57,543 bases of DNA from Acidobacteriota bacterium (GCA_002730735.1 PCAU01000011.1:84208-141750), one strand, 5' to 3'. Numbered from the stretch's first letter, positions 23,454 through 34,523 are shown. The notes: generated from the letters alone by a model not told the origin. Numbers and translations are program-made.

Positions 23454-24719
23454 ATGGACATGACTAGGACCTCAGAAAGTTGCCCGTTCGTTCTATTAGT
23501 CGCAACCTCCTTTTTCTGTGCCTGTGCCGGAAGTAATCAGCAGGACCCTCCCCTTGGTGGAGTCGTTGGTGGAGGGGACGCTGCCCTCGTTCTAGCGTTA
23601 GCTGCTTTAGGTGAAAACGAGGATGGTTCGCCAAAGCCTCTGCCAGCCCGCCTAGGAATTCTGACGCGTCAGGGAAATAAGTGGACCCATCGTGTCCTCG
23701 AGGATCCCGATAGCAACGTGTTTCATAAAGCTATGGTCTACCGAGACGGTTACGGGGCTGAGGGTATCCTAACTCTCGGCGGAATGAACGCTGCCGTGAA
23801 GCTCTGGAAGACTGATGGGACTAGTAACACGTTGTGGGAAGCTGATTTTGGCGGGGCATTCAGCCGGATGCGAGACGCCGAGGTGGGTGACATTTACGGC
23901 GATGGTTCAGCTGCCATCGCCGTGGCAACGCATGATCAGGGAGTTGTAGCGGTGGTAAGGCCTGACGGCTCAGGTGGCTTTTCCATAGATGAACTCGATC
24001 GTGAACCGAATAAGGTGGTGCACGAGATTGAACTCGGCGATTTGGACGGTGACGGATTGCTTGAGATTTATGCAACCGCCACGGCTCCGAACGCGGTGGA
24101 TGGCACGTCCCAGCCAGGCAAAGTTGTACGATACACGCCGGCAGCAGGGGAAGGACGCGTGGAAGTGGTAGACCTCGGTTTACGTCACGCTAAGGAGATT
24201 TTAGTGGAAGATGTTGACGGTGATGGGCGCGATGAACTCTATGTGTCGGTTGAGGCGGTCTCAGGGGGGCAAATCGAAATTCGCCGCTATGATGCCGGCA
24301 CCCAATCGGCAGAGCCGAACGTAGTAGCCACTTTGAACGATCGCCTTTGCCGCTTTCTTACAGCTGGTGACGTTGATGGTGATGGCACTCTGGAGCTAGT
24401 TGCTGCGACTTACAAGGCCGGCCTCTGGCTGTTACTTCCAGGCGAAGACGGTTGGACGACGGAGTTGATTGACGCCGAATCCTCAGGCTTTGAGCACGCA
24501 GCTATCCTTCTGGACTTAGACCGGAATGGCCGGGATGAACTTTACGTGGCAAGTGACGACCAGGGTCAGGTGCGGAGTTACGCTTGGGCTGACCACGGGT
24601 GGCACCGAAGCGTCATTCTGGAATATTCGGACAAACTTAGCCGATTTACTTGGAATATCATGCCGGTGCCTTCTGCCTTACTACCGGCGAGCAAACCAGC
24701 ATTTGTTTTGGAACAGTGA
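23454..24719 (+). CDS. FG-GAP/VCBS-repeat lipoprotein
   Basis: 421 residues from the ATG at 23454 (or 23460). A signal ending in the lipobox FFCAC is followed by a linker and then a beta-propeller marked by calcium-type DxDxDG loops: GDLDGDGLLEIY, EDVDGDGRDELYV, GDVDGDGTLELV and LDLDRNGRDELYV. It is expected on the cell surface or in the periplasm, where such propellers bind ligands or partners rather than catalyse. It lies 14 bases before a second lipoprotein gene, so the two are probably co-expressed. Confidence 0.82.
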   Translation: MDMTRTSESCPFVLLVATSFFCACAGSNQQDPPLGGVVGGGDAALVLALAALGENEDGSPKPLPARLGILTRQGNKWTHRVLEDPDSNVFHKAMVYRDGYGAEGILTLGGMNAAVKLWKTDGTSNTLWEADFGGAFSRMRDAEVGDIYGDGSAAIAVATHDQGVVAVVRPDGSGGFSIDELDREPNKVVHEIELGDLDGDGLLEIYATATAPNAVDGTSQPGKVVRYTPAAGEGRVEVVDLGLRHAKEILVEDVDGDGRDELYVSVEAVSGGQIEIRRYDAGTQSAEPNVVATLNDRLCRFLTAGDVDGDGTLELVAATYKAGLWLLLPGEDGWTTELIDAESSGFEHAAILLDLDRNGRDELYVASDDQGQVRSYAWADHGWHRSVILEYSDKLSRFTWNIMPVPSALLPASKPAFVLEQ

Positions 24720-24733
24720 AGGGATTCAGCGAG

Positions 24734-26317
24734 ATGAGACGGCGAGAGGATAAAGGTTCTACACCGGTGATTGGGATCTTTGTAGTGGTTGTAGCTGCAA
24801 TGTACATGATCAGTTGTGGGGGACAGGAGGTTTCTGAGTCGAGTACGGATGGGGAATCGGACGCTTCTACAGTTGTGGAGGCAAGTGGACCCCGCGGTGT
24901 TCGGGTGAACACGCCTCAGGTGTCGCCTGGATATGTGTACTTCGCGCCGCTCCTGTCGGACACGACCTATCTCATCGATACCGACGGTCAAGTTGTGCAC
25001 ACGTGGAAGAGCAATTACGCGCCGTCCGGCGGGGTTTACCTGTTGGACAATGGTCATCTGATCCGTGGCGCACGCGAACCGGAGGTGCCGACGTTCAGTG
25101 GAGGTGGACTGGGTGGTCGCATCCAGGAATTCACCTGGGATGGTGAGGTGGTGTCGAACTTTACCTTTGCCAACGAGGATCATCTTTTGCACCACGACGT
25201 AGCGGTGCTCCCCAACGGCAACATATTGGCCATTGCTTGGGAGCGCAAGGGCGTCGAGGAAGTACGGCGAGCGGGCCGACGGGCGGAGCTAACTCCCGAA
25301 GCGGGGCTGTGGCCAGACATGGTTGTTGAGTTCGAGCGCCAATCACCCCACGAGGCTCGGATCGTATGGGAGTGGCATATGTGGGACCATACAATCCAGA
25401 ACTACGATGACACTCTAGACAACTACGGCGACCCATCCGAACACCCCGAGCTAATTGATGTTAACGGCGAGCTAGAGCCCCCGACGATATCCGAGGAAGA
25501 GCTTGCACGACTCAAGACGCTCGGCTACGTCCCGTCGGACACCACGCCAAAAGACCTGCAGTCAGACTTCATGCACACCAATGCCATCGCGTATAACGCC
25601 GATCTCGATCAAATCGTTCTAAGTATTTTGAAATATAACGAGGTCTGGATCATTGACCACAGCACCACGGTCGACGAAGCTGCCGGTCACACTGGCGGGC
25701 GTTGGGAACGAGGAGGTGATCTTCTCTACCGCTGGGGAAATCCCCGCGTATACGGGCGGGGCGATGGCACCCAGCAGCGATTGTTTGGCCAGCATGACCC
25801 CCGGTGGATTCCCCAGGGCATGCCCGGTGCGGGGCACCTGTTGGTATTCAACAACAACCTTAATGGGTCCGAAGGCCCTTATTCTGCTGTCTTCGAGTTC
25901 GCGCTACCAACGGACGATGAGGGCCTGTTCGTTGTGCCAGATACCGAGGCCTTCGGCCCAGAGACTCTGTCGTGGAGTTACACGGCGCCCGATAAGAGTT
26001 CAATGTTTAGCTCGTTCATTTCGGGGGCTCACCGTCTAGCTAATGGTCGCACGATGATCACGTCAGGTGCGCAAGGACGATTCTTGGAAGTTACTTCAGA
26101 GGGAGTGATCGTCTGGGATTACTGGACGCCCTACTCGGGCGACGTGAAGATGCCTGATGGATCGCGGCCCCAGCCGACGGCTAGCTGGACCTACCCCGTA
26201 TTCCGAGCCACAAAGATCCTTCCCGATCATCCGGCGCTCGCCGGCCGCGACTTGACACCCCTCGATCCGCAACCGCCCATCGTGTTACCCAGCAGTTCGG
26301 CGGAGGATAGTCCTTGA
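24734..26317 (+). CDS. Arylsulfotransferase-family lipoprotein
   Basis: 527 residues from the ATG at 24734, preceded by AGGGA; upstream codons in frame overlap the previous gene. A lipobox (YMISCGG) near residue 29 is followed by the ASST propeller signature: GYVYFAPL, TYLIDTDGQVVHTW, LLDNGHLIR, LHHDVAVLPNGNIL, ILKYNEVWIIDHST, HRLANGRTMITSG and GVIVWDYW. Known relatives transfer sulfate between phenols through a histidine, but many in this clade have no assigned activity. Periplasmic membrane anchoring is expected. It may act with the preceding FG-GAP lipoprotein. Confidence 0.8.
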   Translation: MRRREDKGSTPVIGIFVVVVAAMYMISCGGQEVSESSTDGESDASTVVEASGPRGVRVNTPQVSPGYVYFAPLLSDTTYLIDTDGQVVHTWKSNYAPSGGVYLLDNGHLIRGAREPEVPTFSGGGLGGRIQEFTWDGEVVSNFTFANEDHLLHHDVAVLPNGNILAIAWERKGVEEVRRAGRRAELTPEAGLWPDMVVEFERQSPHEARIVWEWHMWDHTIQNYDDTLDNYGDPSEHPELIDVNGELEPPTISEEELARLKTLGYVPSDTTPKDLQSDFMHTNAIAYNADLDQIVLSILKYNEVWIIDHSTTVDEAAGHTGGRWERGGDLLYRWGNPRVYGRGDGTQQRLFGQHDPRWIPQGMPGAGHLLVFNNNLNGSEGPYSAVFEFALPTDDEGLFVVPDTEAFGPETLSWSYTAPDKSSMFSSFISGAHRLANGRTMITSGAQGRFLEVTSEGVIVWDYWTPYSGDVKMPDGSRPQPTASWTYPVFRATKILPDHPALAGRDLTPLDPQPPIVLPSSSAEDSP

Positions 26318-26345
26318 ACGCATTACGGCGACGGAGGGTCAAGAT

Positions 26346-26432
26346 TGGTGCGGAAGAGGGGATTCGAACCCCTACGATGTTGCCACCGCCAGCCCCTCAA
26401 GCTGGTGCGTCTGCCAGTTCCGCCACTTCCGC
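26346..26432 (-). tRNA. tRNA-Leu (GAG)
   Basis: 87 nt with CCA encoded. Acceptor GCGGAAG/CTTCCGC, anticodon stem CCAGC/GCTGG around TTGAGGG (anticodon GAG), a long variable arm and a standard T-arm identify a class II leucine tRNA on the reverse strand. Confidence 0.95.
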
Positions 26433-26482
26433 GCCTCAATGGTTGGGTACAATCTCAGACCGAAGGCCGTGCTCAGATCTAA

Positions 26483-26863
26483 CTACCGCTGAGGCGGATC
26501 GACCGACGTTTCTTCGGCAGCTTCGGTGTCTGCTGGTGTCTCCGCCACCGCCGGTTCTACTGCGGTAGCAGCAGCCGGTAAAAGCGGCACCCCTTGAGGA
26601 TCATCGAAGCCGCTTAGGAGTGAACCAGGCCCTTGCTGACCAATAATCGCCAAGACGAGCGCTCCGACGATGAACAGCGTTCCAAGGACAGTCGTTGCTT
26701 TTGAGAGAACAGTCGCACTTCCTCTCGCGCCAAATGCAGTCTGGCTACCACCCCCGCCGAAGGCGCTCGCGATGTCGCCTCCCTTGCCCTGCTGCAAAAG
26801 CACTACTAGGAGTAGAAGTAAACAGACAAGCACGTAGACGGTTAACAGTGCGTAATAAAACAT
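26483..26863 (-). CDS. secG: Preprotein translocase subunit SecG
   Basis: 126 residues from the ATG at 26863 (a GTG at 26869 is possible). Two transmembrane helices (ALLTVYVLVCLLLLLVVLL and VLGTLFIVGALVLAIIG) flank the conserved QQGKGGDIASAFGGGGSQTAFG loop region. A C-terminal Ala/Pro/Glu-rich tail of ~45 residues is extra. SecG assists SecYE export. It sits immediately after tpiA, an arrangement seen in many bacteria, and is probably translationally coupled to it. Confidence 0.92.
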   Translation of the reverse strand: MFYYALLTVYVLVCLLLLLVVLLQQGKGGDIASAFGGGGSQTAFGARGSATVLSKATTVLGTLFIVGALVLAIIGQQGPGSLLSGFDDPQGVPLLPAAATAVEPAVAETPADTEAAEETSVDPPQR

Positions 26864-26872
26864 AGCCACCTA

Positions 26873-27640
26873 TTATACTGTCGTAATTCGGCCACCTTCC
26901 ACAATCTCGAAAAAGCTCTCCGGGTCGAGGCTAGCACCGCCGACTAGCGCGCCGTCAATCTCCGACTGCGCAACAAGATCTCTAACATTTCCGGGCTTGA
27001 CGCTGCCACCGTATACGATTCGACACGACTCGGCCGCACCTTTTCCAAATTTTTTCCTTAGCGTTGTACGAATGTGGCTATGTGCCTGACCGGCTTGCTC
27101 GGCGGTGGCATGGTGCCCTGTACCGATCGCCCAGACGGGCTCATAGGCGACAACGAGCGGGGCGATGTTCCTACCGGCTAGACCATCAAGACCCCGACAG
27201 ATTTGGCGGGTTAGCACAGTAAGCGTTTCGTCGTTATCACGCTCCTCGAGTGTTTCTCCGACACAGAGGATCGGTGCTAATCCGAAGTCGAGCGCAGAGC
27301 TCATCTTCCGGTTGACTGCCTCATCAGAATCCCCAAAGATCTGCCGCCGTTCAGAGTGGCCGATGATGACGCGAGTGGCGCCAGTTTGTAGGAGTAGCTT
27401 TGGACTGATCGCACCGGTGAACGCACCATCTGCTTCCCAAAAGACATCCTGTCCAGCGACGGCAATTGAAGAACCTTGGACGGCCGCTACGACAGCTGTC
27501 AAAGCCGTGAACGGTGGTGCGATCACGATATCGACGCCAGTCACATCTTTAGTCAGGCGACGGAACACCTTGAGAAAGGCCATCGCTTCGTCAACCGTCT
27601 TGTGCATCTTCCAGTTTGCAGCTATGAGGGGAGTGCGCAT
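26873..27640 (-). CDS. tpiA: Triosephosphate isomerase
   Basis: 255 residues. All key motifs are present: AANWKMHK with the catalytic Lys near residue 12, IGHSERR with catalytic His, AYEPVWAIGTG with catalytic Glu and the flexible loop, and YGGSVKPGN for phosphate binding. It interconverts DHAP and glyceraldehyde-3-phosphate. It is the third gene of gap-pgk-tpiA-secG, 22 bases after pgk. Confidence 0.97.
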   Translation of the reverse strand: MRTPLIAANWKMHKTVDEAMAFLKVFRRLTKDVTGVDIVIAPPFTALTAVVAAVQGSSIAVAGQDVFWEADGAFTGAISPKLLLQTGATRVIIGHSERRQIFGDSDEAVNRKMSSALDFGLAPILCVGETLEERDNDETLTVLTRQICRGLDGLAGRNIAPLVVAYEPVWAIGTGHHATAEQAGQAHSHIRTTLRKKFGKGAAESCRIVYGGSVKPGNVRDLVAQSEIDGALVGGASLDPESFFEIVEGGRITTV

Positions 27641-27662
27641 CGTTACCTCGGCGAAAGGAAAC

Positions 27663-28886
27663 CTATACAGACTTGTCGGCTAGGCGATCCGGTATGGCTG
27701 CAACGCCGGGCAGTGTTCGCCCGCCGAGAAATTCTAACGAAGCACCGCCACCTGTCGAGATGTGAGAAATGTGATCTTTAATCCCCAACTCAGCTATTGC
27801 TGCAATAGAGTCACCGCCACCAACGATAGTGGTGCCACTGACGGCCGCGACGGCAGTGGCAACACCTTTTGTACCATTAGCAAAAACATCGGTTTCAAAG
27901 ATGCCCATTGGCCCATTCCAGACCACAGTACTTGCTCCAGCGAGGATGCTCGAATAATGTTCCACAGTTTTCGGTCCAATATCGACTCCCAGTCGGTTGC
28001 CGATTGCTGGATTGTCCACCTCAAGTACTTCGTATGCCCCCGAACCATCAGTCTTAAATGTCACGACATGATCCAGTGGGAGTTCGAATGAAATATCTCG
28101 AGTTTTGACTCTACTCATGATATTTCGTGCTGTTTCTAAAAGTTCATTCTCGACTAATGACTGGCCAACAGGAAGTCCCAGTTCCTTCAAGAAAGTGTAG
28201 GCCATGGCGCCGCCAATAAGTAATGTGTCGGCACGTTCGACCAGATTGTGAATTACGTCAATCTTACTAGATACCTTCGCGCCACCGATCAGAGCCACGA
28301 ACGGCCGACCTGGATCGTCAAGCACTCGCCCTAAGTAATTGAGCTCAGCTGCCATTAGGAGTCCAATGCCTACTTCGTTGAAATATTGTGTAATCCCTTC
28401 AGTTGACGCGTGGGCTCGATGTGCGGCACCGAAGGCGTCATTCACGTAAATGTCAGCGAGGTCAGCGAGTGCCCCAGCAAACTCTGGAGCGTTGGTTTCT
28501 TCTCCCTTGTGAAACCTAAGGTTTTCGAGGAGCACGACGTTACCAGGTTTTGTATCAGCGATGACTCTCTGCGCGGATGCCCCGATTGTTTCTTCAGCGA
28601 ACTTAATGGGATTATTGAGGAGCTCAGACAGACGGGCGGCGACGGGACGCAGCGTAAGAGCATCGCACCGATGACCTCCCGGCCGTCCGAGATGTGATGC
28701 GAGAATGACAGTGGCGTTTCTCGAAAGCGCGTAGCGAATAGTCGGAAGCGATCCTCTGATCCGGGTATCGTCGGTAATTTTTCCGTCGATGATCGGAACG
28801 TTGAAATCGACCCGGATGAAGACCCGCCTACCAGCGATGTCGAGGTCTTCAATAGTTCTCTTACGGAGACGAGTAGCCTCAGCCAT
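27663..28886 (-). CDS. pgk: Phosphoglycerate kinase
   Basis: 407 residues. RVDFNVPI near residue 25 (substrate site), [60 protein letters not shown] and the C-terminal GGGDSIAA and [11 protein letters not shown] nucleotide motifs are intact. It makes ATP from 1,3-bisphosphoglycerate. It lies 18 bases after gap and belongs to the glycolytic operon. Confidence 0.97.
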   Translation of the reverse strand: MAEATRLRKRTIEDLDIAGRRVFIRVDFNVPIIDGKITDDTRIRGSLPTIRYALSRNATVILASHLGRPGGHRCDALTLRPVAARLSELLNNPIKFAEETIGASAQRVIADTKPGNVVLLENLRFHKGEETNAPEFAGALADLADIYVNDAFGAAHRAHASTEGITQYFNEVGIGLLMAAELNYLGRVLDDPGRPFVALIGGAKVSSKIDVIHNLVERADTLLIGGAMAYTFLKELGLPVGQSLVENELLETARNIMSRVKTRDISFELPLDHVVTFKTDGSGAYEVLEVDNPAIGNRLGVDIGPKTVEHYSSILAGASTVVWNGPMGIFETDVFANGTKGVATAVAAVSGTTIVGGGDSIAAIAELGIKDHISHISTGGGASLEFLGGRTLPGVAAIPDRLADKSV

Positions 28887-28904
28887 TCACGCGGGGCCAG
28901 AAAT

Positions 28905-29951
<1,047 letters not shown>

Positions 29952-29977
29952 TCAGTCTTCTCTGGCGTAAAAATAGC

Positions 29978-30007
29978 ATTCTAGTTAACGATCTTGCGAA
30001 TGGTCAA
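29978..30007 (-). promoter_or_regulatory. Putative gap promoter
   Basis: On the reverse strand TTGACC (30002-30007) and TAGAAT (29978-29983) are 18 bases apart. The -35 box lies inside the spacer of the divergent waaA promoter. Confidence 0.5.
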
Positions 30008-30022
30008 ACTGATAGCTATACT
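29994..30022 (+). promoter_or_regulatory. Putative waaA promoter
   Basis: TTGCGA (29994-29999) and TATACT (30017-30022) are 17 bases apart. The site overlaps the gap promoter, so the two may exclude each other. Confidence 0.5.
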
Positions 30023-30099
30023 CGACCGACGTCGAAGAGATGGCGTTGCTGCACCGAACAGGCCAGCGTGTGGCTATTAACGGGTGCAGGGCATCTCCG

Positions 30100-31443
30100 A
30101 TGTACCTCATTTATAGTCTGCTAACGTTCGCATTCTTCGTGACAGTGTCACCGTATTTTGGCTATCAGGCACTGCGCTACCGTAAGTACGTTAACAGTTT
30201 TTCGCAGCGGCTTGGATACCTTCCGGTGTCTCTTAATGTCGACGCCGAATCATCCATCTGGATTCACGCCGTCTCGGTTGGTGAGGTGTTGACCGCACGG
30301 TCACTATTGCCAGAGCTCAGAAAAAGATACCCGTCGCTTCGGTTGTTCATGTCGACGACGACGATGACCGGTCAACGATTGGCACGCGAGAATCTGCAAG
30401 GACTCGATGGCGTCTTTTACTTTCCATTCGATCTGAATTTCATCGTGAACAGGACATTGCGGCTGGTGAAGCCCAAACTGTTTATCATGATGGAAACAGA
30501 AATTTGGCCAAACCTGTTACGAGCGTGTCATCGTTGCGATGTTAAGACGATTCTAGTAAATGGCCGGATCTCCTCCCGGTCGTATCCCCGCTACCGCGCT
30601 ATCAGACCGTTGTTCTGTAAGGTCTTGGCCCACGTCGATCGTTTTTGCATGCAAGGAAACGAATCATCGAGACGCCTGATTGAGCTTGGCGCGGATCCCG
30701 TGCGCGTGACCGTAACTGGAACCTTGAAGTTCGACTCACTGGAAACCCCGGCAGCGCGACCAAGTCTTCAGACGAAGGACCGTGTGTTGCGATATTTTAT
30801 AATTAGCGATCTTCGTCACGTGGTCGTTGCAGCGAGTACACTGCGCGGTGAGGAGGAGCCTGTTTTGCGGGCTTTCGCCAAGATTAAGCTCGACACATCA
30901 GACGCCCTTCTCATCATTGCCCCCCGACATCCTGAGCGTTTTGACGAAGTTGTTCGAATGGTGGACTCAGCAGGATTCTCGGCTGCCCGCCGAACAGACC
31001 TTCCCATCGATAGTGAGCCACGCGTCGATGTCGTGGTCCTTGACACGATTGGCGAGCTTGCGCGCCTCTACCAAATTGCGACAGTCGTTTTTGTGGGAGG
31101 GAGTCTAGTCGATGTTGGGGGGCACAACATTTTGGAGCCTGCCATTTTTGGTAAGCCGATTGTTTTCGGACCTTGGATGCAGAATTTCAAGGAGGTGGCC
31201 GAAACATTCTTGGCAGCCAACGGTGCCTGCCAAGTGCAGTCTGGTGGTGAACTTGAAGAGACACTACAGGCATTGCTTAACGATCCAGTGCGTCGAGCTG
31301 GGCTCGGTGCTACTGCTCGAGCGCTTGTCGAGTCGAATCGCGGTGCCAAGGAACGGAGCCTTGAGGTAATCCAAGAGCTTTTACCTCCCGAAGACTCAGA
31401 AACCTCTGTAAGGGTGGCGAGCCCCTCCCGTTTTACTCGGTAA
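30100..31443 (+). CDS. waaA: Kdo transferase WaaA
   Basis: 447 residues from the ATG at 30100; codons upstream add a basic N-terminus before the membrane anchor and are less likely. An N-terminal hydrophobic segment (LLTFAFFVTVSPYFGY) anchors the protein to the inner membrane. The catalytic glutamate is E62 in HAVSVGEV, METEIWPNLL and VTGTLKFD follow, and GGSLVDVGGHNILEPAIFGKP marks the nucleotide-sugar-binding C-domain. It adds Kdo to lipid IVA. It opens the LPS operon. Confidence 0.93.
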   Translation: MYLIYSLLTFAFFVTVSPYFGYQALRYRKYVNSFSQRLGYLPVSLNVDAESSIWIHAVSVGEVLTARSLLPELRKRYPSLRLFMSTTTMTGQRLARENLQGLDGVFYFPFDLNFIVNRTLRLVKPKLFIMMETEIWPNLLRACHRCDVKTILVNGRISSRSYPRYRAIRPLFCKVLAHVDRFCMQGNESSRRLIELGADPVRVTVTGTLKFDSLETPAARPSLQTKDRVLRYFIISDLRHVVVAASTLRGEEEPVLRAFAKIKLDTSDALLIIAPRHPERFDEVVRMVDSAGFSAARRTDLPIDSEPRVDVVVLDTIGELARLYQIATVVFVGGSLVDVGGHNILEPAIFGKPIVFGPWMQNFKEVAETFLAANGACQVQSGGELEETLQALLNDPVRRAGLGATARALVESNRGAKERSLEVIQELLPPEDSETSVRVASPSRFTR

Positions 31444-31461
31444 TAAGTTGTCTGAGGTTGT

Positions 31462-32487
31462 GTGCAGCTAATTGATTCACTGTATGCGGTAGTTGCTCGA
31501 CAGAGACGCCGGTGGTACGAAGCAACCCCGACGCGTCGCCGACGTTTGAAGCAGCCTGTGGTGAGCATCGGCAGTCTCTCCGTTGGAGGGAGTGGTAAGA
31601 CGCCGATCGCGGCCTTTGTAGCGACGTTGCTTCGGGATGCCGGTGAACGACCAGCTATTCTCAGTCGGGGCTACGGTCGGCAAAAAGCAGTAGATGGAGT
31701 TACGGTGGTTCGTGATGTCGATGGAATCCTAACGGACATAGGGCAAGCGGGCGACGAGCCAATGATGCTGGCGCATGCACTGGATAGGGTGGTAGTCGCC
31801 GTTTCCTCCGAACGTTACTTAGCAGGTCACTTTGCAGAGGCTCGACTTGGAGCTACGGTCCACGTTCTCGATGATGGATTTCAGCACGTGCAACTTGAAC
31901 GGGATGTTGACATTTTAGTGATGCAGGCGGGGGAGTTAGACGGTCAGTCAACGCTGCCGTCAGGTCGACTTCGCGAACCGCTGGGAGTGGCAGTTCGAGC
32001 GCACGCATTGTTAATAAGTGGCGCTACGAGGAGTGAAGCAGAGGTGGCCGGTGCCCGTCTTGGTGTGTCTACTGTGTTTGAGTTTACTCGCCGATTGGCT
32101 GGGCCGGTTGATATCGACCCGAGCAGGCCAAGAGTTACACTCACTTCAGAGACGCGGGTGTTGTGCGTGGCTGGCATCGCCCAGCCAGAACGATTCTTCG
32201 AAGACGTGCGGTCAACGGGCGTGACGGTTGTTTGTGAGTTACGGTATTCTGACCACCATCCGTTTTCTGTAGACGACATTCGAGATATTGAGAGGAAGGT
32301 AAACACCGCACGCGTGGACCTAGTTCTCACAACAGAGAAAGACCTTGTGCGGTTACAACAGTACCAACCGCTACCATTCACTGTGGCTGCACTGCCACTA
32401 TTTGTCGAAATGGTGTCAGAGAGCACGTTTCGATCTTGGCTACTGGCGCGAGTGGAATCAGCTCGTCGTGAGCGGCTGCGTGGGTAA
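31462..32487 (+). CDS. lpxK: Tetraacyldisaccharide 4'-kinase LpxK
   Basis: 341 residues from a GTG with TGAGG five bases upstream. The P-loop SVGGSGKTP at residues 40-48, ILSRGYGR, GDEPMMLA, VLDDGFQH, the YSDHHPF metal/active-site region and TTEKDLVRL near the end match LpxK. It phosphorylates the 4'-position of the lipid A precursor at the inner membrane. Its stop overlaps the next start by one base. Confidence 0.93.
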   Translation: MQLIDSLYAVVARQRRRWYEATPTRRRRLKQPVVSIGSLSVGGSGKTPIAAFVATLLRDAGERPAILSRGYGRQKAVDGVTVVRDVDGILTDIGQAGDEPMMLAHALDRVVVAVSSERYLAGHFAEARLGATVHVLDDGFQHVQLERDVDILVMQAGELDGQSTLPSGRLREPLGVAVRAHALLISGATRSEAEVAGARLGVSTVFEFTRRLAGPVDIDPSRPRVTLTSETRVLCVAGIAQPERFFEDVRSTGVTVVCELRYSDHHPFSVDDIRDIERKVNTARVDLVLTTEKDLVRLQQYQPLPFTVAALPLFVEMVSESTFRSWLLARVESARRERLRG

Positions 32488-33419
32488 TGGACGGCCACAG
32501 CGCGATTCGTTATCGCTGTGAGTACGTGGCACTCGTCGTCATTGCGATGGTTGTCGGGGTACTACCGTGGTCTTTCACCCGGTGGGCTGGCCGGGCTCTT
32601 GGACAGGCGTTTTATTTGTTGGACCATTCGCATCGCCGATTAGCGATTGAAAACTTACAAACAGCCTTTCCAAGCCTAAACTCTGCTGAATGTCGAGCTT
32701 TAGCTCGTTCCACTTTCCACCATTTCGGTCGATTAGCCGCTGATCTCCTAAAATTCCGAACGCTGTCGCCCAATGCGATGCTCGACTTGATTGAGGTGTC
32801 AGGTGCAGAGCGCGTCGAGGAAGCACAAGCTTATGGCAAGGGCATCCTGTTTTTAACTGGACACTTCGGATTTTGGGAAATCCAAGCGCTGGCTCACGCC
32901 CTTAAGTTTGAGTCGATGTCGGTCATGGCGAGAGCGCTCGACAATCCTCACGCGCACAAGTTTCTGGAGCGCATCCGCGTTTCCACGGGCAATGTGGTGA
33001 TCTATCGTCGCGGCGCATTGCGAAGAGTGTTCAAAACTCTTCGCCAGAATGGTGCGGTGGGTATTCTTATCGACCAGCACGTCCAAAGTCGAGACGCGGT
33101 TTACGTTGAATTTTTCAAACGTACTGTTGCGACAACCTCCGCCCTGGCAGTTTTTGCGGCGCGTACCGGTGCGCCAGTGATTCCCTTATTTGCCTTACCC
33201 CTGAATGATGGACGGTATCGTCTGGTGTACGAGCCGATGGTCCCACCACCCGAGAACGAGACTCCAGAGGCCCTGCTTGCATTCACCCAGCGGTGTACGG
33301 ATGTGCTTGAGACGTACGTGAGGCGACACCCCAGTTTGTGGTTGTGGATGCATCGGCGGTGGCGGGACGAAGAGTCCGAGTTTAAAGAGACTGACGGTGT
33401 GTTTCCAGCGGCCAAGTAA
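32487..33419 (+). CDS. LpxL/HtrB-family lipid A acyltransferase
   Basis: 310 residues. An N-terminal membrane segment (VALVVIAMVVGVLPW) is followed by the catalytic HX4E motif at H126-E131 (TGHFGFWE), then VYRRG-like and GAVGILIDQH motifs. This family adds secondary acyl chains to lipid A. Which chain is added cannot be told from sequence. The start overlaps lpxK (TAATG), so expression is coupled. Confidence 0.88.
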   Translation: MDGHSAIRYRCEYVALVVIAMVVGVLPWSFTRWAGRALGQAFYLLDHSHRRLAIENLQTAFPSLNSAECRALARSTFHHFGRLAADLLKFRTLSPNAMLDLIEVSGAERVEEAQAYGKGILFLTGHFGFWEIQALAHALKFESMSVMARALDNPHAHKFLERIRVSTGNVVIYRRGALRRVFKTLRQNGAVGILIDQHVQSRDAVYVEFFKRTVATTSALAVFAARTGAPVIPLFALPLNDGRYRLVYEPMVPPPENETPEALLAFTQRCTDVLETYVRRHPSLWLWMHRRWRDEESEFKETDGVFPAAK

Positions 33420-33467
33420 GAGAGAAGAATAAGAAGCGCCTCAATTAAGTAGTTCATCTGATGAATC

Positions 33468-34523
33468 GTGACTGATCCGAAGCGCGTGTTAATCGTGCTG
33501 CCGAACTGGCTCGGGGACATTGTGATGGCGCTGCCATCGGTAGCCGCTGCCCGGAACCATTTTGCTCCTCAACATCTTGCTGTGGCGTTACCTAGAGCGA
33601 TGACGCCGGTTGTCCGAATGTTCTCAGGTCTCGACGCGGTCGTGTCCCTTGAGGGTGGGCAGGACGGGTTCGCTTCGGACGTGGCAACTTTGGCTGGCAG
33701 AAAATACGACGTTGCAGTTTTATTTCCCAATTCATTTCGCTCGGCATGGATGACGTACCGGGCTGGCATTGTGGAGCGTTGGGGTTACGCAGCTGACTTT
33801 AGGAGGTTATTACTAACCCGAGCCGTCAAGCGACCACGGGAGGGAGGTCATCATTCAAACTATTATCGTATGTTATTGAGGAAACTTAAGATTTCGATAG
33901 AGGACGATAATGCCAAGCTCGTTGTAACAGACTCGCAGCGGGTTCGTGCCGCGAGGCTTCTCGAGCGGCACAGAGTCGCCTCTAGTAGACCGATTGTGGT
34001 AATGGCGCCGGGTTCGGCGCACGGGCACGCCAAGCAGTGGCTACCTGAGCGGTATGCCGAGGTCGCAAGACGATCAGTGATGGAACTGGGCTGTTCGGTT
34101 GTGTTTGTTGGTGGTATTGACGACCGGCCAGTTGGTCGTGCGATAGAATCCTTCATAACTGAGGCTGGACACGGTTTGTCCGATGAGAGGCGGATCGTCA
34201 ATCTGATTGGTCATACTGACCTTACGGAGCTAATCGGAATACTCGCAAACTGTGAGGCGTGCGTGTCAAATGATACCGGCGCGATGCATCTTGCGGCAGT
34301 ACTCACCAAGCCCGTGGTTGCGGTGTTCGGGCCTTCGGATGAGCGAGTAACGGCACCGATAGGACCACGCGAACTGTTATTGCACCCTGTCCGGTGTCGT
34401 CCCTGTCTACTACGAGATTGTCCGATCGATCATCGCTGCATGACTGGCATCTCGACCAACGATGTTTTCAGTGCTCTCGTTCGATGCTTAAACTCAAATG
34501 AAACAAAAGAGGCGTCCTTGTGA
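33468..34523 (+). CDS. waaF: ADP-heptose:LPS heptosyltransferase II
   Basis: 351 residues from a GTG. GT9 features: LIVLPNWLGDIVMALP at the N-terminus, MAPGSAHGHAKQWLPERYAE in the middle (sugar-nucleotide binding), and CVSNDTGAMHLAAVL plus FGPSDERVTAP near the end. A cysteine-rich segment (CRPCLLRDC) closes it, as in WaaF homologues. It adds the second heptose to the inner core. Its stop overlaps gmhB by GTGA. Confidence 0.9.
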   Translation: MTDPKRVLIVLPNWLGDIVMALPSVAAARNHFAPQHLAVALPRAMTPVVRMFSGLDAVVSLEGGQDGFASDVATLAGRKYDVAVLFPNSFRSAWMTYRAGIVERWGYAADFRRLLLTRAVKRPREGGHHSNYYRMLLRKLKISIEDDNAKLVVTDSQRVRAARLLERHRVASSRPIVVMAPGSAHGHAKQWLPERYAEVARRSVMELGCSVVFVGGIDDRPVGRAIESFITEAGHGLSDERRIVNLIGHTDLTELIGILANCEACVSNDTGAMHLAAVLTKPVVAVFGPSDERVTAPIGPRELLLHPVRCRPCLLRDCPIDHRCMTGISTNDVFSALVRCLNSNETKEASL

